Both the position numbers and the translations under genes were made by a program. Shown one piece after another: positions 63,669-64,000 of a stretch of 64,000 nt of DNA. Below the pieces are notes generated by a model, which did no database searches, had not been told where the DNA came from, and saw nothing but the letters and a program-made list of their open reading frames with translations. The stretch's first letter is position 1. Every line of letters begins with the position of its first letter. The stretch covers positions 70,499,160 to 70,563,159 of the forward strand of contig OX104130.1 in assembly GCA_944470555.2 (NCBI GenBank), read 5' to 3'. The stretch is from Heterobilharzia americana (lineage: Eukaryota > Platyhelminthes > Trematoda > Strigeidida > Schistosomatidae).

Positions 63669-64000
63669 TAATCCTGGGTCCGCTACCTTTCTTGCTACAT
63701 GTCAATGAACTGTCGCGAATGCTCAACCCTTTGGTGCTGCGATCCGTCTGTGAAATAAAAGTTTTGTAAGTTGGTCTGAACGTTCATACCTAGAAATTAA
63801 CGCTATCAAAAGTGTAACAATGCATACTGGTCATCACAATTTCTCCCCGTATTCCCTTGAAGGCACACCACTACTCCGAGTCTTTGAACTGAAAGACTTA
63901 GGTTTTATCAAAAGTCATAATGTGAAAACTTCGGAGCACTGTATGCATCTGCAGCAAAAGACTTTTGAGCATCATGGTCCATCCGCACAGCTTTCCCAAC
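63669..64000 (+). mobile_element. CR1-type LINE fragment C, runs off the window
   Basis: Begins mid-RT with ILGPLPFLLHVNELSRMLNP and continues with SLEGTPLLRVFELKDLGFIK (about 63855-63915) and then SEHCM. These are the block after the PQG motif and the YLG-like thumb region of CR1 RTs. It begins directly after the 3' end of copy B. Confidence 0.75.

Noticed and set aside
1..64000. CRISPR arrays, bacterial operons or a prophage
   Set aside because: The window is intron-rich eukaryotic DNA; repeats are dispersed retroelements, not regularly spaced arrays.

Overview
The window looks like nuclear DNA of a schistosomatid blood fluke (Schistosoma or a close relative). It is AT-rich, and its introns and flanks are packed with RTE-type LINEs resembling schistosome SR2, CR1-type LINEs resembling Perere-3/SR3, a Penelope-like element, and short tRNA-headed retroelements carrying hammerhead ribozymes of the Sm-alpha type. 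The exact species cannot be fixed from the sequence alone.

One cellular gene dominates. Fifteen spliced exons on the minus strand, from the proposed start at 50020 down to 6932, join in phase into 862 codons without a stop. The product matches the N-terminal WD-repeat half of CFAP43 (WDR96), a cilium/flagellum axonemal protein. The first two introns are 79 and 47 bases and later ones reach 7 kb, the known schistosome pattern of short 5' introns. The C-terminal half is not recognised here and probably lies off the left edge.

Layout: 0-7 kb, last visible intron with two RTE fragments and AT-rich DNA; 7-50 kb, CFAP43 exons and introns. The introns hold RTE copies at 15.8-17.0 (minus), 20.4-23.8 (plus, near full length) and 28.6-29.3 kb (minus), a CR1/jockey-group LINE at 30.2-32.5 kb, a Penelope-like element at 45.6-47.8 kb and many SINEs. 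At 50-53 kb, upstream of CFAP43, ribozyme-bearing SINEs cluster. At 53.2-56.8 kb is a second near full-length RTE. At 57.6-64 kb four CR1 fragments follow each other on the plus strand, the third interrupted by an RTE.

The most notable signals are: (i) a tRNA-headed SINE family, at least seven copies, each with a hammerhead-like module at the same place, alongside two intact-looking Sm-alpha-type hammerheads; (ii) an inverted pair of 1.1-kb RTE tracts that appear identical and indel-free while both flanks diverge; (iii) a tRNA-cored short element with imperfect terminal inverted repeats; (iv) two well-formed exon-like blocks on the strand opposite CFAP43 at 17.1-17.4 kb. No searches were run; family names rest on recognised motifs and recall.
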